In this document: one piece after another, positions 37,451 to 49,442 of the stretch
How the letters are laid out: the number at the start of each line of letters is the position of its first letter
Numbering within the stretch: position 1 is the stretch's first letter
NCBI RefSeq assembly: GCF_022539315.1
Contig: NC_066343.1
Location: forward strand, 43,603,433 to 43,667,432
Source: Serinus canaria
Lineage: Eukaryota > Chordata > Aves > Passeriformes > Fringillidae
Reading direction: 5' to 3'
Length of the DNA: 64,000 nt
Notes under the pieces: model-generated
Seen by the model: the letters and a program-made list of their open reading frames with translations, nothing else
What the model was told of the DNA's origin: nothing
Databases searched by the model: none
Translations under genes and position numbers: made by a program

Positions 37451-38001
37451 CGCCTCCCCTTCCCCAGCCAAAGATCCCAACAACAACAAACCAACCTGTG
37501 GAGGCTCTGACCCGAACCTGGGTCCCTCCTCCCATCACTTCCAGCTCTCCGCTGAAAGCTCTTTCTCTTTCTTTCTCCCTACTGCTCGGGCTGAACTTTG
37601 GGGGCTGAAGTTTCGAGAGAGTCAGAGAGAGTGTGGGGGGGAGGGGGGAAAAAGAGACTGTCGCTGCTGCTGCAGCTGCTGCTTTTCTTTTTTTTTTTTT
37701 TTTTCTCCTTTCTTTTTGTGTGTGTGTTAGTTAGTGGTGCGGGATTTTGTTTTGTTGTTTTGTTTTGGGTTTTTCTTTCTTTTTTAAAATTCTTTTTTGA
37801 AGGGGGAAAGTATTTGTTTAAATCTCCATTTTTAGTTCAGATTACCTGGGGGGGGAGGGGGGGGCTGAAAAGGAGAAAGTGAAGGGGGGAAAGAGAGAGT
37901 GTAGTGCTGAGAGCCCAGAGGCAAAACGAAGGGTGCAGGCACTGCCGCTGAGAGGAGATCGAGAGACAGGGGGTGCACTTGACAACCAGCATGCAGAGAT
38001 G
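36854..38001 (+). other. Candidate first exon / 5' leader without any ATG
   Basis: Between the ATG at 36851 and the one at 37991 the plus strand contains no ATG for about 1.14 kb, even through the AT-richer part after 37680. This is the pattern expected of a long 5' untranslated leader under selection against upstream starts. The tract includes purine- and pyrimidine-rich runs, poly(T) near 37685-37704, and G-runs at 37634-37648 and 37848-37864. The exon ends at 38001 just before GTAAGAAG. The transcription start is not determined; the left coordinate is only the limit of the ATG-free stretch. Confidence 0.55.
37991..38001 (+). CDS. Candidate start of a coding sequence, gene not identified
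   Basis: The first ATG after the long ATG-free leader is at 37991 (CAGCATGC, A at -3). A second lies at 37999 (CAGAGATGG, G at -3, G at +4), its last base being the last base of the exon. Use of the first would give M-Q-R and split the next codon in phase 2. Use of the second would leave only the initiator in this exon. Either arrangement is known in vertebrate genes with tiny first coding segments. The exon could also be wholly untranslated. The rest of the protein lies beyond the long intron, so no family can be assigned. Confidence 0.35.
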
Positions 38002-38009
38002 GTAAGAAG
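38002..38009 (+). other. Splice donor of the first exon
   Basis: ATG followed by GTAAGAAG fits the vertebrate donor consensus (GTRAGN) well. It marks the start of an intron that runs beyond 57 kb or beyond the window. Confidence 0.6.
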
Positions 38010-39155
38010 TTTCCAGCAGCCTTTCGTTTTCATTCTAGCCTTTACTTTGGTTTGATTTGATTAATAAATTGTGCAGTAACACAAGCAGCCCTGCTTGCTA
38101 TCGGTGTGTTTCAGCCTTCAAAGAAACAGGCAGCCAGGCAAGGCGAAGTAGGGAGATAGTAAATAAATAAATCAGCTTTGTGCTGCGTCGATTGGGGGAA
38201 AACAAATGTCTAAGAGGTTGTGCTAAACTTTAAGTGAGTTTGGGGGGTTCAAATGGGATGGCCACATGCTTTTTACCGCCTCCTTCCTTTCACTAAAAAT
38301 GAGGAGCTAGTGCAAAAAAAAGTGTTTGCGGATGGATGGAGGGGGAGGGAGGGAGAGTGAAGGTGGAGTGGGGTTGAGTCGGACATACGGTGGTCTGATC
38401 TATTTTGGCCACCACCTTCTGCTCGGAAATGAGTACGGTTTGCACACAATGTAAAGGTAACCTTTGAGAGCGGGAAGGAGCTCTGTGTTCGCGTGTGAAA
38501 CATCGCCTGCGGCAGGGAGACAGGGGTGTAAATCCACCTTCCCTCCGAAACTCTTTTTTTGTTGTGCATGTGCTTGCAGTTTGCACCTCTCCAATCAGGG
38601 ATTGCTAACAGAACTTGCAGAGTTATGCTGATGCCCTAACTGTAAAGGGGAAGGGGGAGCCCCTCCAAAACCAACTTGGAACAAGGTTTTACTGCTTATT
38701 TCATGTGCTGTGTACATTCACGTCTCCTTTACAGTAGGGCTTTTGCAAAGCAGGGTTTGGGCTTTTAATTTAAAAATTAAAAGTCGAAATGGCCAAGGAC
38801 CTCATTTGACTTAAGTCCGTTTGTCTTGGTTGTGATTTGAGGATAGGTTACACAGCTGAGAAAGACAAGCTCATTTAAGCCGTGACTACACTTGCAGACT
38901 GATAACTGTTCACGTTAACACATGGATCGACCTCAGCTGGTGATGAACGGTGATCATCCCATATTCAATGAAGTAGTATGTTTCCAGTCGCTGTTTGACT
39001 ACTGCTCTGCTTTCAGTCAAATTTTGTCACCTCACTCCAGGGATGTTACAGAGCTGTCTGGTGTGCCTTGAATGTACACAAACATATGTACATGCACACA
39101 CACAAGCGTGCATTTATATCTCTATCTACTTATGAACGTGTGTGTTTCGGCTTGC

Positions 39156-39193
39156 ATATGTGTATGTATGTATGTATATGTGTATGCATGTAC
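39156..39193. repeat. (TATG)n/(TG)n microsatellite
   Basis: TATGTGTATGTATGTATG-type units on the plus strand. Confidence 0.85.
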
Positions 39194-39350
39194 AGTACTC
39201 AAACTATAGATAGAGAATGTCTGTGTGAATGGAGTTTACGATGGAAGGTTTGTGTTTTTCCCTTCTCTCCCTAACATGACATGTCTTGTTCCAGTGATCA
39301 AAGCCACAATTGGAGTGTAGGAGATGCAACTGTCAAATGCAGACAACAAG

Positions 39351-39368
39351 GAAAAAAAAAAAAAAAAA
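39351..39368. repeat. Poly(A) run
   Basis: An A tract followed by AAAG units and a G-run. Confidence 0.85.
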
Positions 39369-41711
39369 GAAAAAGAAAGGAGGAGGGGGGGGATAAGCAG
39401 CATGTGCCCAGGACTGTGGTTACAGTAACACTGACAGAAATTAAAGTGGTTTTGAAAGCAGCATGCGATTTATGATGGTTCCCATTTACCCTAGAGTCAA
39501 GCTGTTGTAAAATTGATGCACAAAAGACATCATGTAGTAATCTGGTGTACCCAGGATTAAAGTGGCAATGAGTGTCTTTTTTGTGTCTCTGGCGGTTAAA
39601 ATGGTTTGAAGCTATTTTTTAAGTATGAAATCAAAGCAGAATATTACTTATTTCTTTTCTTAATCTGTATGTTAGCTGTATATAGAAGTTGTTGAAACAT
39701 TTTTTAGTGGAAGTGGGTTTATATTTCTCACTATATTCCATTTTCCCCTCTGTATTATAACCCATTTCCATAGACAAATTATAAAATGAGCAGCATTTTT
39801 GTCATAGTTTCAGAGTACAAATGTTCACAGTTTAATTACTGAGTTCATTTCAGACAGTAATATTTAATTAGTCTGATCAGCATATCTGCACAAGAATACC
39901 AAGTTCCTGCAGAAGTATGTGGAACTTTCCTTGCCCTTAAAAATGGCAGGATTTTTTAATCTGAAATTTAATGGGGCATATGTGCTCTCTGATACACTGT
40001 AGTTTCATTTTAAACTGTCTAGTATTAATAAGCCAACTAGCTCTATGTATGTTCTGCTTTAAAATCCTAAAGCACGTGAATTTTAAAACTTGCTAAATAT
40101 TTCAAATGACTAATCTTTACCTGATCCATGTGGAGAGAAGCTTCAATGTAAATTATAAATTACTTGTTATGAGCAAAATTTGAAACTCCTTTTAAGACTT
40201 CAGATTGTGAAAATGTTTCTTAAGCACACATCTTGTACACATAATAGAAAAACCCTGCCTTGGTACACTGTTTTGTAAAAAATACAGCCGTGTGACATTT
40301 TAGGGGAAAAAACTTTTATGAGCAGATCTATACCTTTAATGGTGTTACATTTTTATTTTTGAGGCATTTGAGAAAGACAAGTATGCAATTGCAGTAAACA
40401 AAGTAAAGAAACAGACAAAAGCAGAGATGGCTATTGCTATATTAAAATGTAAATGTTACAGTTTGAATTTTCTAGTGAGTTTTTGAGTTCAGTGCTTTAC
40501 ATAACATTTTGTCCTAATCTTGCTTGCTGTCAGAGATGTTTCATGGTTGTGCAATTGCTGCAGTCAAGAATGCCAATTTGCATTCCAGGAGTGTCATTTG
40601 ATTACTTTTATCTACACAGCTCGAAGACCAGCCCAGACCTCTCATTTCATCTTGCCATGTCACGAGTCAGTGCTGTGTCCTCTTTTCAAAAATCTGCCTG
40701 ATTTAGACAAGAAAGAAAAGTACTTTCATGTTGCAGCCGCAGTCCCCTGCTAACTTGTCAGCAGCAGGATATGATTCACTTGGGCCCAGAAGAATGGTAC
40801 AGAGATGAGGGTTAGGCGGTTCAATAAGCCTATGGACAGGTAGTGTGTGACATCCCAAGAGAGCTTAAGTTAATGAAGAACAGGTCTGCTTAGTTCTTCA
40901 TACTATGACCTGGTGCTGTCCCCACAGTTTTCTCATTTGATCTTTCCCAGCAAATTGATCTTTTCTAGTACTTTTTTGCCTTCCAAGTTAGTCCTTGTGG
41001 GACTGAAATTAGCAGAGCAACTTAAGTTGGATAATACAGCTGTTCAGCAAAGAAGAAATTGGACACTAGCTCATAGAGGGGGGAGGGGAAAGTAAGCTAT
41101 TCTTTCTGTTGTTACTGAGAATTCCTTTTATTTTTAATACTACGGTTTTATTTTTGAAAACTTCACAATTATCATATTACTTTGGAACTTTGCTTTCTCA
41201 TTTAATAAAGTTTGTTCCGATGGTCCATTGCGCACTGCATTAAATGTGTATCATTTAAATAAAACAAACATGCTTGCAGCATAGACTGCAAGTTTGCTTT
41301 GGTGTTTGTCAGTTGAACTTGCTTGTTAGAAATGATTTGCTGGTCTGTAATGAGGCTTTTACAGTTGTTGTAAGACATTTTAAATATCAATTGCACATGC
41401 CAACTACATTATTTATAGCCTGCTAAATAACTGTAATTCTGTAGTATCCAATACTGAAATGCAGTGGAGATTAAACAATAAAAGCCATTACAAATGGTAT
41501 GTGTAAATATTATGGTAGGTGAAAATACAGTCAGCAAATTACCACTGGCATTACTGGTTTTCTGGAAAACCAGCGTATGCCAACAAATTGATTTTAACTG
41601 ACTTTCTGTACTTAAAATCTGGGATCTAAAGGGGGCTGTACTATTATCTGTCAGTTTCTTTACATGATTTTGCACTTGGTAATTGGAAGGTGAAATGGAG
41701 GTGTGTTTGCC

Positions 41712-41734
41712 TGTGTGTGTGTGTGTGTGTGTGT
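41712..41734. repeat. (TG)n microsatellite
   Basis: About eleven uninterrupted TG units. Confidence 0.93.
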
Positions 41735-44700
41735 TTCAATGCATACATGTCTAGGTTGTCAAACAATGTAAGATTTCAAACCAGAATTTGGTAAATAAAG
41801 TGTAAGTTGGAAATGATTAAGAGGGTCTTTAGTATGCTGCACAAGAGTAAGGACTATTTAACTTTCTGTATTTCACAGCAGATGTTCTCACATATAATCC
41901 ACATCCTTTCAAGTTGTAGAATTAAAAACACTGCTGAATGGAAACAAGAACACGTATTATGTAAGGGAAATACTGCTCTCACTTTCTCTCTCAGTATTGC
42001 TTTTGAAAATGGAAAGGAACTGTGAAGGATCATTGGTTAGTTAAGCTCCTCTGGAGAGCTAGAGGGAGCTTCTGGATTTTATTAGATATGCCATAGGTAA
42101 GAAAAAGGGGAAAAATATTCTGAATAAGGGAGAGCTGATTACTACCTTTTTTTTTTTTCAGAGCCAAAGATCTAGAAATTAGACTTTGAGGTGGCTTTAT
42201 TCTGTGTTATGCATCTGTGTATGTCAGTAGGATTTGTGGCTGACTACAGATCTTGTGAATTTCAAACAAAGCAGAAATGACCAACAGCAAAGCAATTACA
42301 TTAAAACAAGTCCAAGTAAAACATTGGATTTTGTACAAAAACCAAATTTATTTTTCTTTCGTCTCCGAGATGGGCGTTTCTGGCAGTGTCCCTTTCCCTT
42401 TTGCACTTTGGACACTGTCACTATAATGTGAAGTCTTTTCATCGCTGAATGCTATTTAATGAGAGTCCTGACTCTTAGTCTGCAGGTTTGCACAGAACTT
42501 TTTATTTAGTGATTTAATTTGATTTAATGTCTACTGTTAGTATGTGTTAGGAAAAAAATGTACATGTCTGGAGATACAAAAGGTTCCTCACAAAATACAA
42601 AACAAGTAGAGGTTATCTGCCATTTTGGAAATATGTATCACTTCCTAATGTAGCCAGGAATTTTTACTTAATTTAGAAGAATAGTATTTAACATGTAATA
42701 AAAGCATCTGTCTAAACCTTGTATTCTGTGTCAGTTTCATCCCACCTAAATTCTGACATTTCTTTTCTAAAAATGCATTGATCATAATTGCTGCTTAATA
42801 TTCATATGGCAGCTTTTATAAGTATTACTTTGGACAAACTTATTTACCTTTTCAGTAAATTATATTATCTAGTGAGATAAAGTACCAGATTTGTCTCCTT
42901 TATTTCTCCTACAGTAGCTCTCATTACGTGCTGTGCTAGTAAAACCCTTTATTTGTTGATTATTAGAATTTTAGTACACTTAGGAGTTCTGCTGTAATTT
43001 AATGTGGTTGTTCAAAGAGGTTCTCTCATTTAGAATCTTCCCATAATACTCTCACCACATATTATAAATATGTATACTTTATACTCCAGATAGATATGTA
43101 AATATATTTTTTATTCCAGGTAAATCAAGGATTTTGAGAGAATTCTTTTCATCTGCAGCATCTATTTCAGTACTTTTCTCTTGAAATATTTTATGTAAAA
43201 TAAACTCACACAAAATCAGGTAACAATCAGATTTGCTTCTGATTTGTTACTTTAGAGAGTTCTTTCTGTTTCTTTAATTTTTTTTAATGTTCTACTATGT
43301 AGGTAAATCACATTTTTGTAGAAAACTATAAAAACATGGAGAAGTTTTAAAACCACTGGGCATTGCAATTATTTTTTCATTATGAAAACCAGAATGTTCG
43401 TAATGCTGATTTGTAAGTCATGAGCCAAGTGAAATCAAAATGCCATAAGCTAACCACTGAAGTTTTTAAGTCACCATGGTCTGGTGCACTGTCTGGAAGT
43501 TCAGCTATGTTTTTGCACAGTATTGCAATTGGGTAGGTCTACCGTTCTGCTGCATATAAAACTGTAGAAGCTAGGCCTGTCAGAAAATCTTCAGCTATGG
43601 GAAGTTTTAAAGGGTATGCAAAGCATATTATTAACTGTTATCAGCTGTAAGAGAAACTGGGTGTATGTACAACACCCGTCATGCTGTCAGCTGGAATCAC
43701 ACTGAATTAGTGTTGCAACTTTATTATATTTGTCAAATATGTATTATTTTGGGACTTTTGATTTGTGCTCTTAGTCAGTGCTCTTTACTGTTGAATACAA
43801 ATATGTAACAGCAAACAAAAAACATTTTTCCCTTTTTGTGACCTGACATTTGCCAAAGTGCCCCATGCTGAAATTTCTTTTCAGTATCTTTTTTTTTCTT
43901 CCAAAGCCAGACATGTACCCAGACACAAAAGCCTCTGTGTATAGCAAGCTGTTTTAAATATTGTGACTTGACGATGTGCTGTCCTTTCTCGGCTTGAGCC
44001 AAGGATCTCTGCTCAGTGTCTGTGGATTACCAAGTCCCTTCTTTATTGTACCTCTTGTCAGCTATTCCTATTCATTTAACCTTTCATTAGTGTCTGTGCA
44101 GCTTCACTGTCTGGAAAGGCAAGGAGAAACCTAAAGGCCTACTGTCACAGTTATTAGATTTCTCGGTTACATCCCAGCAACCATAAAGGAGTAAGAGTCA
44201 ACACTATTGTCATGCATGCTGCTGTCCTGGGGTGCAACTCTTCTGTGCATGTCAAGGACATGTGCCACATGTTGATAATGCATCCCGGAGATAAATGCAC
44301 AACATGGGGGTTGAACCAAGGCTGGCACTAATGAGCTTTGTAGGAGTTATTGCAAAGACAAACAGTTGTGAAGGAATTTCTCTTAAAACAGTAAAGAGAT
44401 GGATTTGCACTAAGTGCTGCCAAGGCTTGCTTGCAAGGTACTTGTCAATCATGTTAGTTTCTTTAAGTGCCATTTACAAAAAAAAAAGTTTTCTGTGATT
44501 TAAAAATACATTGCTTTTCACTTTTTAAGCTGCCAGGCTAAAGTGTACTTGAAATTGCCCTCAGTAATAGACCTTGTGACTGTTGTTTCTACTTACTTGT
44601 TTTTGGATCAAAACCTGCAAATCTTTTCACTTTGCTTAGAAAAAAAGATTGCAAATACTAATTGCTCAACATTTTGAAATATTCCTCTTAGTAAAGCTCA

Positions 44701-47700
44701 AAATTTCACCCTTGATTTTGTAAAAGCATTGTCGTGGTCTTTTCTGAGGCATAAATTTGGCTGAGAATATCTAGGTGCATCTAAGTAGTTTATTCTACCT
44801 TTGCTGCCTAAAGAGCCAAAATTACTAACTGTGGCACAGCTTCCTCATTCTACTGAGGCATGCCCTCCGTTTAATCCAGTGCCATATTCACATGCATTTT
44901 GATTCTGACGTGTCTGGAGGCCCATCTTATCCTGTTAACCTAATCTAACTGAACTCTGAGCTCTCAAAAAATACATGCTTATTCCTGACTTCCCCAGAGC
45001 TGAACTTTTAGAATGCACTTTAGTTACATTTTTATCAGTAGCATTATAACAACATTATGTATAACTTCATATGACTTTCATAAGGAGGTTTTGGCCACAA
45101 CAAAATTAAACCTGTAGACTTATAGTTCAGTTATAATTTTAATAATTCTTCTTTGTTCTGTGTAGAACATTTGGGTCTCAGATTGCTCCTGCTCACAGCA
45201 AGGTTGGAAGTGGGAGTAAAGCCACTGACAGCAGTGGAGTTAAAATTTTAGGAATCTGTTGAATAAAGTATGGTCACCTCCTTTTCACTTTTCATAGCAT
45301 ACTAAGAGGATTTTGAAGATTATAAATGTAGTGGGCTAAAGGAAAATTCTTTAAAACTTCCTTATTTCAGATAAGCATTTTAGATTATCATCATCTGAAA
45401 GTATGAGAGGTTACAGTATATAAATAGGAATTTTGTGCTTTCCAGTTCTTTGTATTTTTGATATTAAAGAAGTAAAGCCTGACTGCACCTTTTGCTTTAA
45501 TTCCGAACATAGAATCCAAAGTTACCAGCAGTATAATAGCTGATTGTAGGAACAAGTGCATCCAAAGAAAAATGTGTTCAAGAGAAAATTCAGCAGAAAT
45601 AGTCTTTTTATTTTTCTTGTTCAAACACTGGAAACATTTGTAATGCTGATACTTAATTCCACTTTCCTGAAATTAGAAGAGAAGCTTTTGTATTTTGTGA
45701 TTTGAATTTGACAAATATTTAAATGAAAAAAAAAATCTTGAGACATGATCTGGAACAAATATGAAAGTGCCCTTAGTTTAAAAGATCCTTTCATTACTAG
45801 ACTGATTTTAGCTTTGATGAATCTAAAACTTACTACATGGTTTCCAAATCAAAGATGAAAGGGCCAGTTAGGAATCAAATAAATTTTCCTGTTGAAATGT
45901 AGCATTTGACATTTAGAAGGATGTGCTCAGCATGATAAACCACTTCTCTTTACTGTAACTAGCCTGGTGACTTTTTTTGCAATAAAACTACTTTGAAATT
46001 GAATTGAGGTATAATAAATTTAACATAAATTAATTTGGAACCCCTGATTAGTGCCATTTTTGAACTAAGGGAAATATTTTCCTGAATGTGCTGTTTCACC
46101 CTTTATTGTTAAGGCATGTAAAATTTCATTGCTAAGTAATTACTTTTGTAGTTGTTTTGACAGACTCTTACTGGCCTAACTCCATTGACTTTGTTGTGGC
46201 AGTGTGCCAATTTTATTAAAGATGGGCTTTTTTATTCATCTCACTGTGCAGTTGCAGGTATATTACTAATACTAATCCAGTGGGCATACACCCCATCTGT
46301 ATGTTTGAAAAGTTATTATTATGGACAGTAATTTATAGTCTGCAATACAGCTGAGCAGTGTTTTTATACTGTTCTGCCAATTATATGCTTCTAAAAGTCT
46401 ACAGATAATACTTAGCTCTCCAGAATGAGATTCTGTACAGAATCCTAGAGAGCATTTTGGAAAGTGTTTTGCAGTTCTGATAGAGATGCAAAGAACTGGG
46501 GGGGGAAAACAGCAAATACTGTGTAAGTAAAAGTGCAAACTTTCAACTTTTGTGCTAGGCTATGACTATATTTCAGTTAGCAGCTGTATTTTGAGCCAGC
46601 TTTTGAAGATACGTTGTTTCTGATATCTCATGAAATGTGCCTGATCAAAATAAATGACACTACCAGCCAGTTGGATAAGTGATTGTGTAAGCAATGTGGA
46701 GAGGCTGAGTAATTTATGTTTTTCAGTACACAAACTGGCATTAAGATTTTCCTCTCACTTTGGTGGAAATATTAAAAAGCAATGTGTAAAATCATGTACA
46801 TTATGTAACTAAAAGCTTCTAAGTGAATTTAAATCTCAGCTAATGTAATTCACATGGTAAGACAGAAAGAAAGTGAAGTAGGAACAGGAAGTAATATCAG
46901 ATAAGTGATGTGTGATTTTCTATTAGTTTACTTAAACTATGCTTATTTATTAACTTTTGCTATTGGAAGGTATGTTACAAGCTTCTCTATTTCCTCTTAT
47001 CTACACTACATGTAACTTGTACCATCAGTTTGTGGATCAATTTTTATTTTATTTACCAGCTGGTATACTTAAGGGATTTGTGATATCAGATGATTCTTCA
47101 TAAGCAAGAATTTCTTCAATTCCTGAGCAGACACTTTTGCAATGAAGGGGTCAGTTTGACAGTAGCAGGGATGGGTGTGATCTACTGGTTCTTTGTGATT
47201 TGGCTTGGGGGTCAGAAAATGGGAAGAAACTACTCTCTGTCTCCTGTAGATTGATGGACAGCCTTTGTGAATACTCTAGTAGCAGTCTTTTAAAAATAAG
47301 AGGTGAATAAGGGGCTCTGTGATGCTGGTGCCAGCAGGGAAGGAGGTGGGTAGGACTGATAGTGTAAGGCTAGAAGAACCTGTCAGGCTTCTACCTCTAG
47401 TCACCCTAGCAGCAGGACAAGAGGCTTGTATCTTTCCAACTGTGCACAACTTTCCTGTTCTCACGTGTTACATGTATGTGGAATTTAATGGTACTTTTTC
47501 TGCTAAATGATATACAGGTGTGGGAGGTATGGTGGGATGAGCTTTGCATAATTTGTGAGTTCCATGCAGTATTTGGAAGCCTCTAGGCTCTACACAGGAT
47601 TTGTGAGTCTGTTAGATAAAGCTGTGGAACACAGAGGCAGTTACTGTCTTCCCATTGTCAAACGTGGAGGGTCAAAAAAAAATCACTCTTCTCATGTAGC

Positions 47701-48483
47701 AGTTGCCACATTCACAAAGAGTCTAATTACAGTAGATCAAACAGTTGTAAGAGAAAAACTCTCTAAGTGGTGGAGTGAAGAGAGCTACTCTTGTCCTCAC
47801 CTATAATGGAGTTAAGCCTCAAGGATGTGAAGGATAGAGCTATTCACCTTCAGACTCCAGTTTTATTCAAACAGTTTTTGGGATTGTTTTGTTCCTGTTG
47901 TGAAAAGTTTATAACAGAGGAACACAAATTTAGCTCATAACAAGCAAAATCATAAAATCATAGAATGGTTTGGGTTGGCGGGGACTCTGAAGTTGTCTAG
48001 TTCCAGACCCCCCATGCCCCCAACATGGGCAGGGACATCTCTCAGTAGACCAGATTGCTCAAAACCCCATCCAGCATGGCCTTGAACACTTTCAGGGGTA
48101 GGACATCCACAAATTGCCAAGCAGTGCCTCACCACTCTCACAGTAAGGAATTTCTCCTTAATACCTAATCTAAACCTATGCCCTTTCATTTAGAAGCCAT
48201 TCCTCTCACATTTCTATGTGAAAAGTCTCTCTTAATCTTTCTTGTAAACTCTCTTCAGGTATTGGAAGGCCACAGTTAGGTCACCCCAAGGCTTTCTCTT
48301 CCCCAGGCTGATCCATCCTAATCGTACCATCCTAATCGTACCAGCCTTTCCTCATAGGAGAGCTACTCCATCCCCATAATGATGGGCCTTGGTGGCCTCC
48401 TCTTGACATGCTCCAGCAGGTCCATGTCTGTCCTGTGCTGTGGACCCCAGGGCTGGATGCAGTCCTGCAGGTGAGGTCTCACC

Positions 48484-48508
48484 AGAGCAGAGCAGAGCAG
48501 AGCAGAGG
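48484..48508. repeat. (AGAGC)n short tandem repeat inside CR1
   Basis: Five near-perfect AGAGC units (CAGAGCAGAGCAGAGCAGAG), expanded from a single copy in the usual CR1 sequence. Confidence 0.9.
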
Positions 48509-48666
48509 GGAAGGATCCCCTCCCTGTCCCTGCTGGCCGTGCTGCTTTGGCAGCAGTCTAGAATACAGCTGGTTTCTTGGAATGCAAGCACACATTGCCA
48601 GTTTATGTCCAGCTTTTCTTCCATGTAAGCCCCCCAAGTCAGTCTCCTCAAGGCTGCTCTCTTTCC

Positions 48667-49442
48667 TTAATTCCCCAGCTGTGTGGGCACCAGGTGCAGC
48701 ACTTTGCTCTTGGTCTTGCTGAACCTCATGAGATTGGCGTGGACTTGTTCCTCGAGCTTGTCCAGGACCCCCTGGATGGCATCTTGGCCTTCAGGTGCAT
48801 CAATCACACCACTCAGCTTGCTGTCATCTTCAAACTTGCTGATGATGCACTCGATTCCCCGGTGTGTGCCATTGATTGAAGTCACTGATTTAGTGAATGA
48901 AGATATTAAATAACCCTGGTCCCAGTACAGACTCTTGAGGGACACCACTTGTCACTGGGTGTCCATTGGAATGCTGAGCCATTGACCACTACTCTCTGAA
49001 TGTAATCATCCACCTTATTCACCTTATCCACTTTATCCACCAAATGGTCAATCCACCAAATCCATATCTCTTCAATTTAGAGAAAAGGATTCTGTGGGAA
49101 ATAGTGTCAGAGGCCTTATTACGTCCATAGCCCTTCCCCTGTGCAATGTTGCAGTCATTAATCATAGAAGGCCACTGGGTTGGTCAGGTGAGATTTTCTC
49201 TTGATGGAGTAGTGCAGATTGTCTTGAAAATCACCTCCCTGAGCTCCGTGCTCCTTAGCAGAGCTTCTGGGAAGTATCTGTTCCATGAACTTCCCAAGCA
49301 GAGAGGGAAGATGACAGGTCAGGCATTGCCAGGGTCCTCCTTTCTGGACTTTTAAACATGAGTTCAATGTTTCCCCCTTTCCAGTCACCTGAGACTTCCT
49401 CTGACTGCCATGACTTTTCAAATATGAAGAGTGGCTTTCCAA
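48667..49442 (-). pseudogene. CR1 reverse-transcriptase remnant with altered catalytic box
   Basis: The minus strand reads GIECIISKFEDDSKLSG near 48860, where CR1 normally has FADDTK, so the first residue after F has changed. Downstream are DAPEGQDAIQ and LMRFSKTKSKVLHL. Nearer 49280-49180, GKFMEQILPRS and KSHLTNPVAFYD correspond to the start of the palm region. Between these, the YLDFSKAFD segment is disrupted by frameshifts around 49000-49150. The copy is dead. Confidence 0.82.

Larger units (their letters stand above)
38010..47949 (+). other. Intron-like sequence, no genes recognised
   Basis: GC content falls over about 1 kb from the island and then stays AT-rich. Simple repeats and one short hairpin are listed separately. 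No exon with convincing signals on both sides and no CR1 was found. Confidence 0.5.

Noticed and set aside
36139..37538. Several ORFs of 90-197 codons on both strands in the CpG island
   Set aside because: They overlap on opposite strands, are Pro/Arg/Ala-rich low-complexity readings and arise because GC-rich DNA has few stop codons. No domain is visible.
37598..37882. ORF of 94 codons on the plus strand after the island
   Set aside because: It begins at TTG, not ATG, and translates poly(T) and G-runs into Phe and Gly/Arg runs. The region is better read as an untranslated leader.
47221..47301. Acceptor-like TCTGTCTCCTGTAG followed by AAGAGGTGAAT as an exon
   Set aside because: The donor is poor, the approximately 52-bp interval has stops in several frames, and the composition matches surrounding intron.
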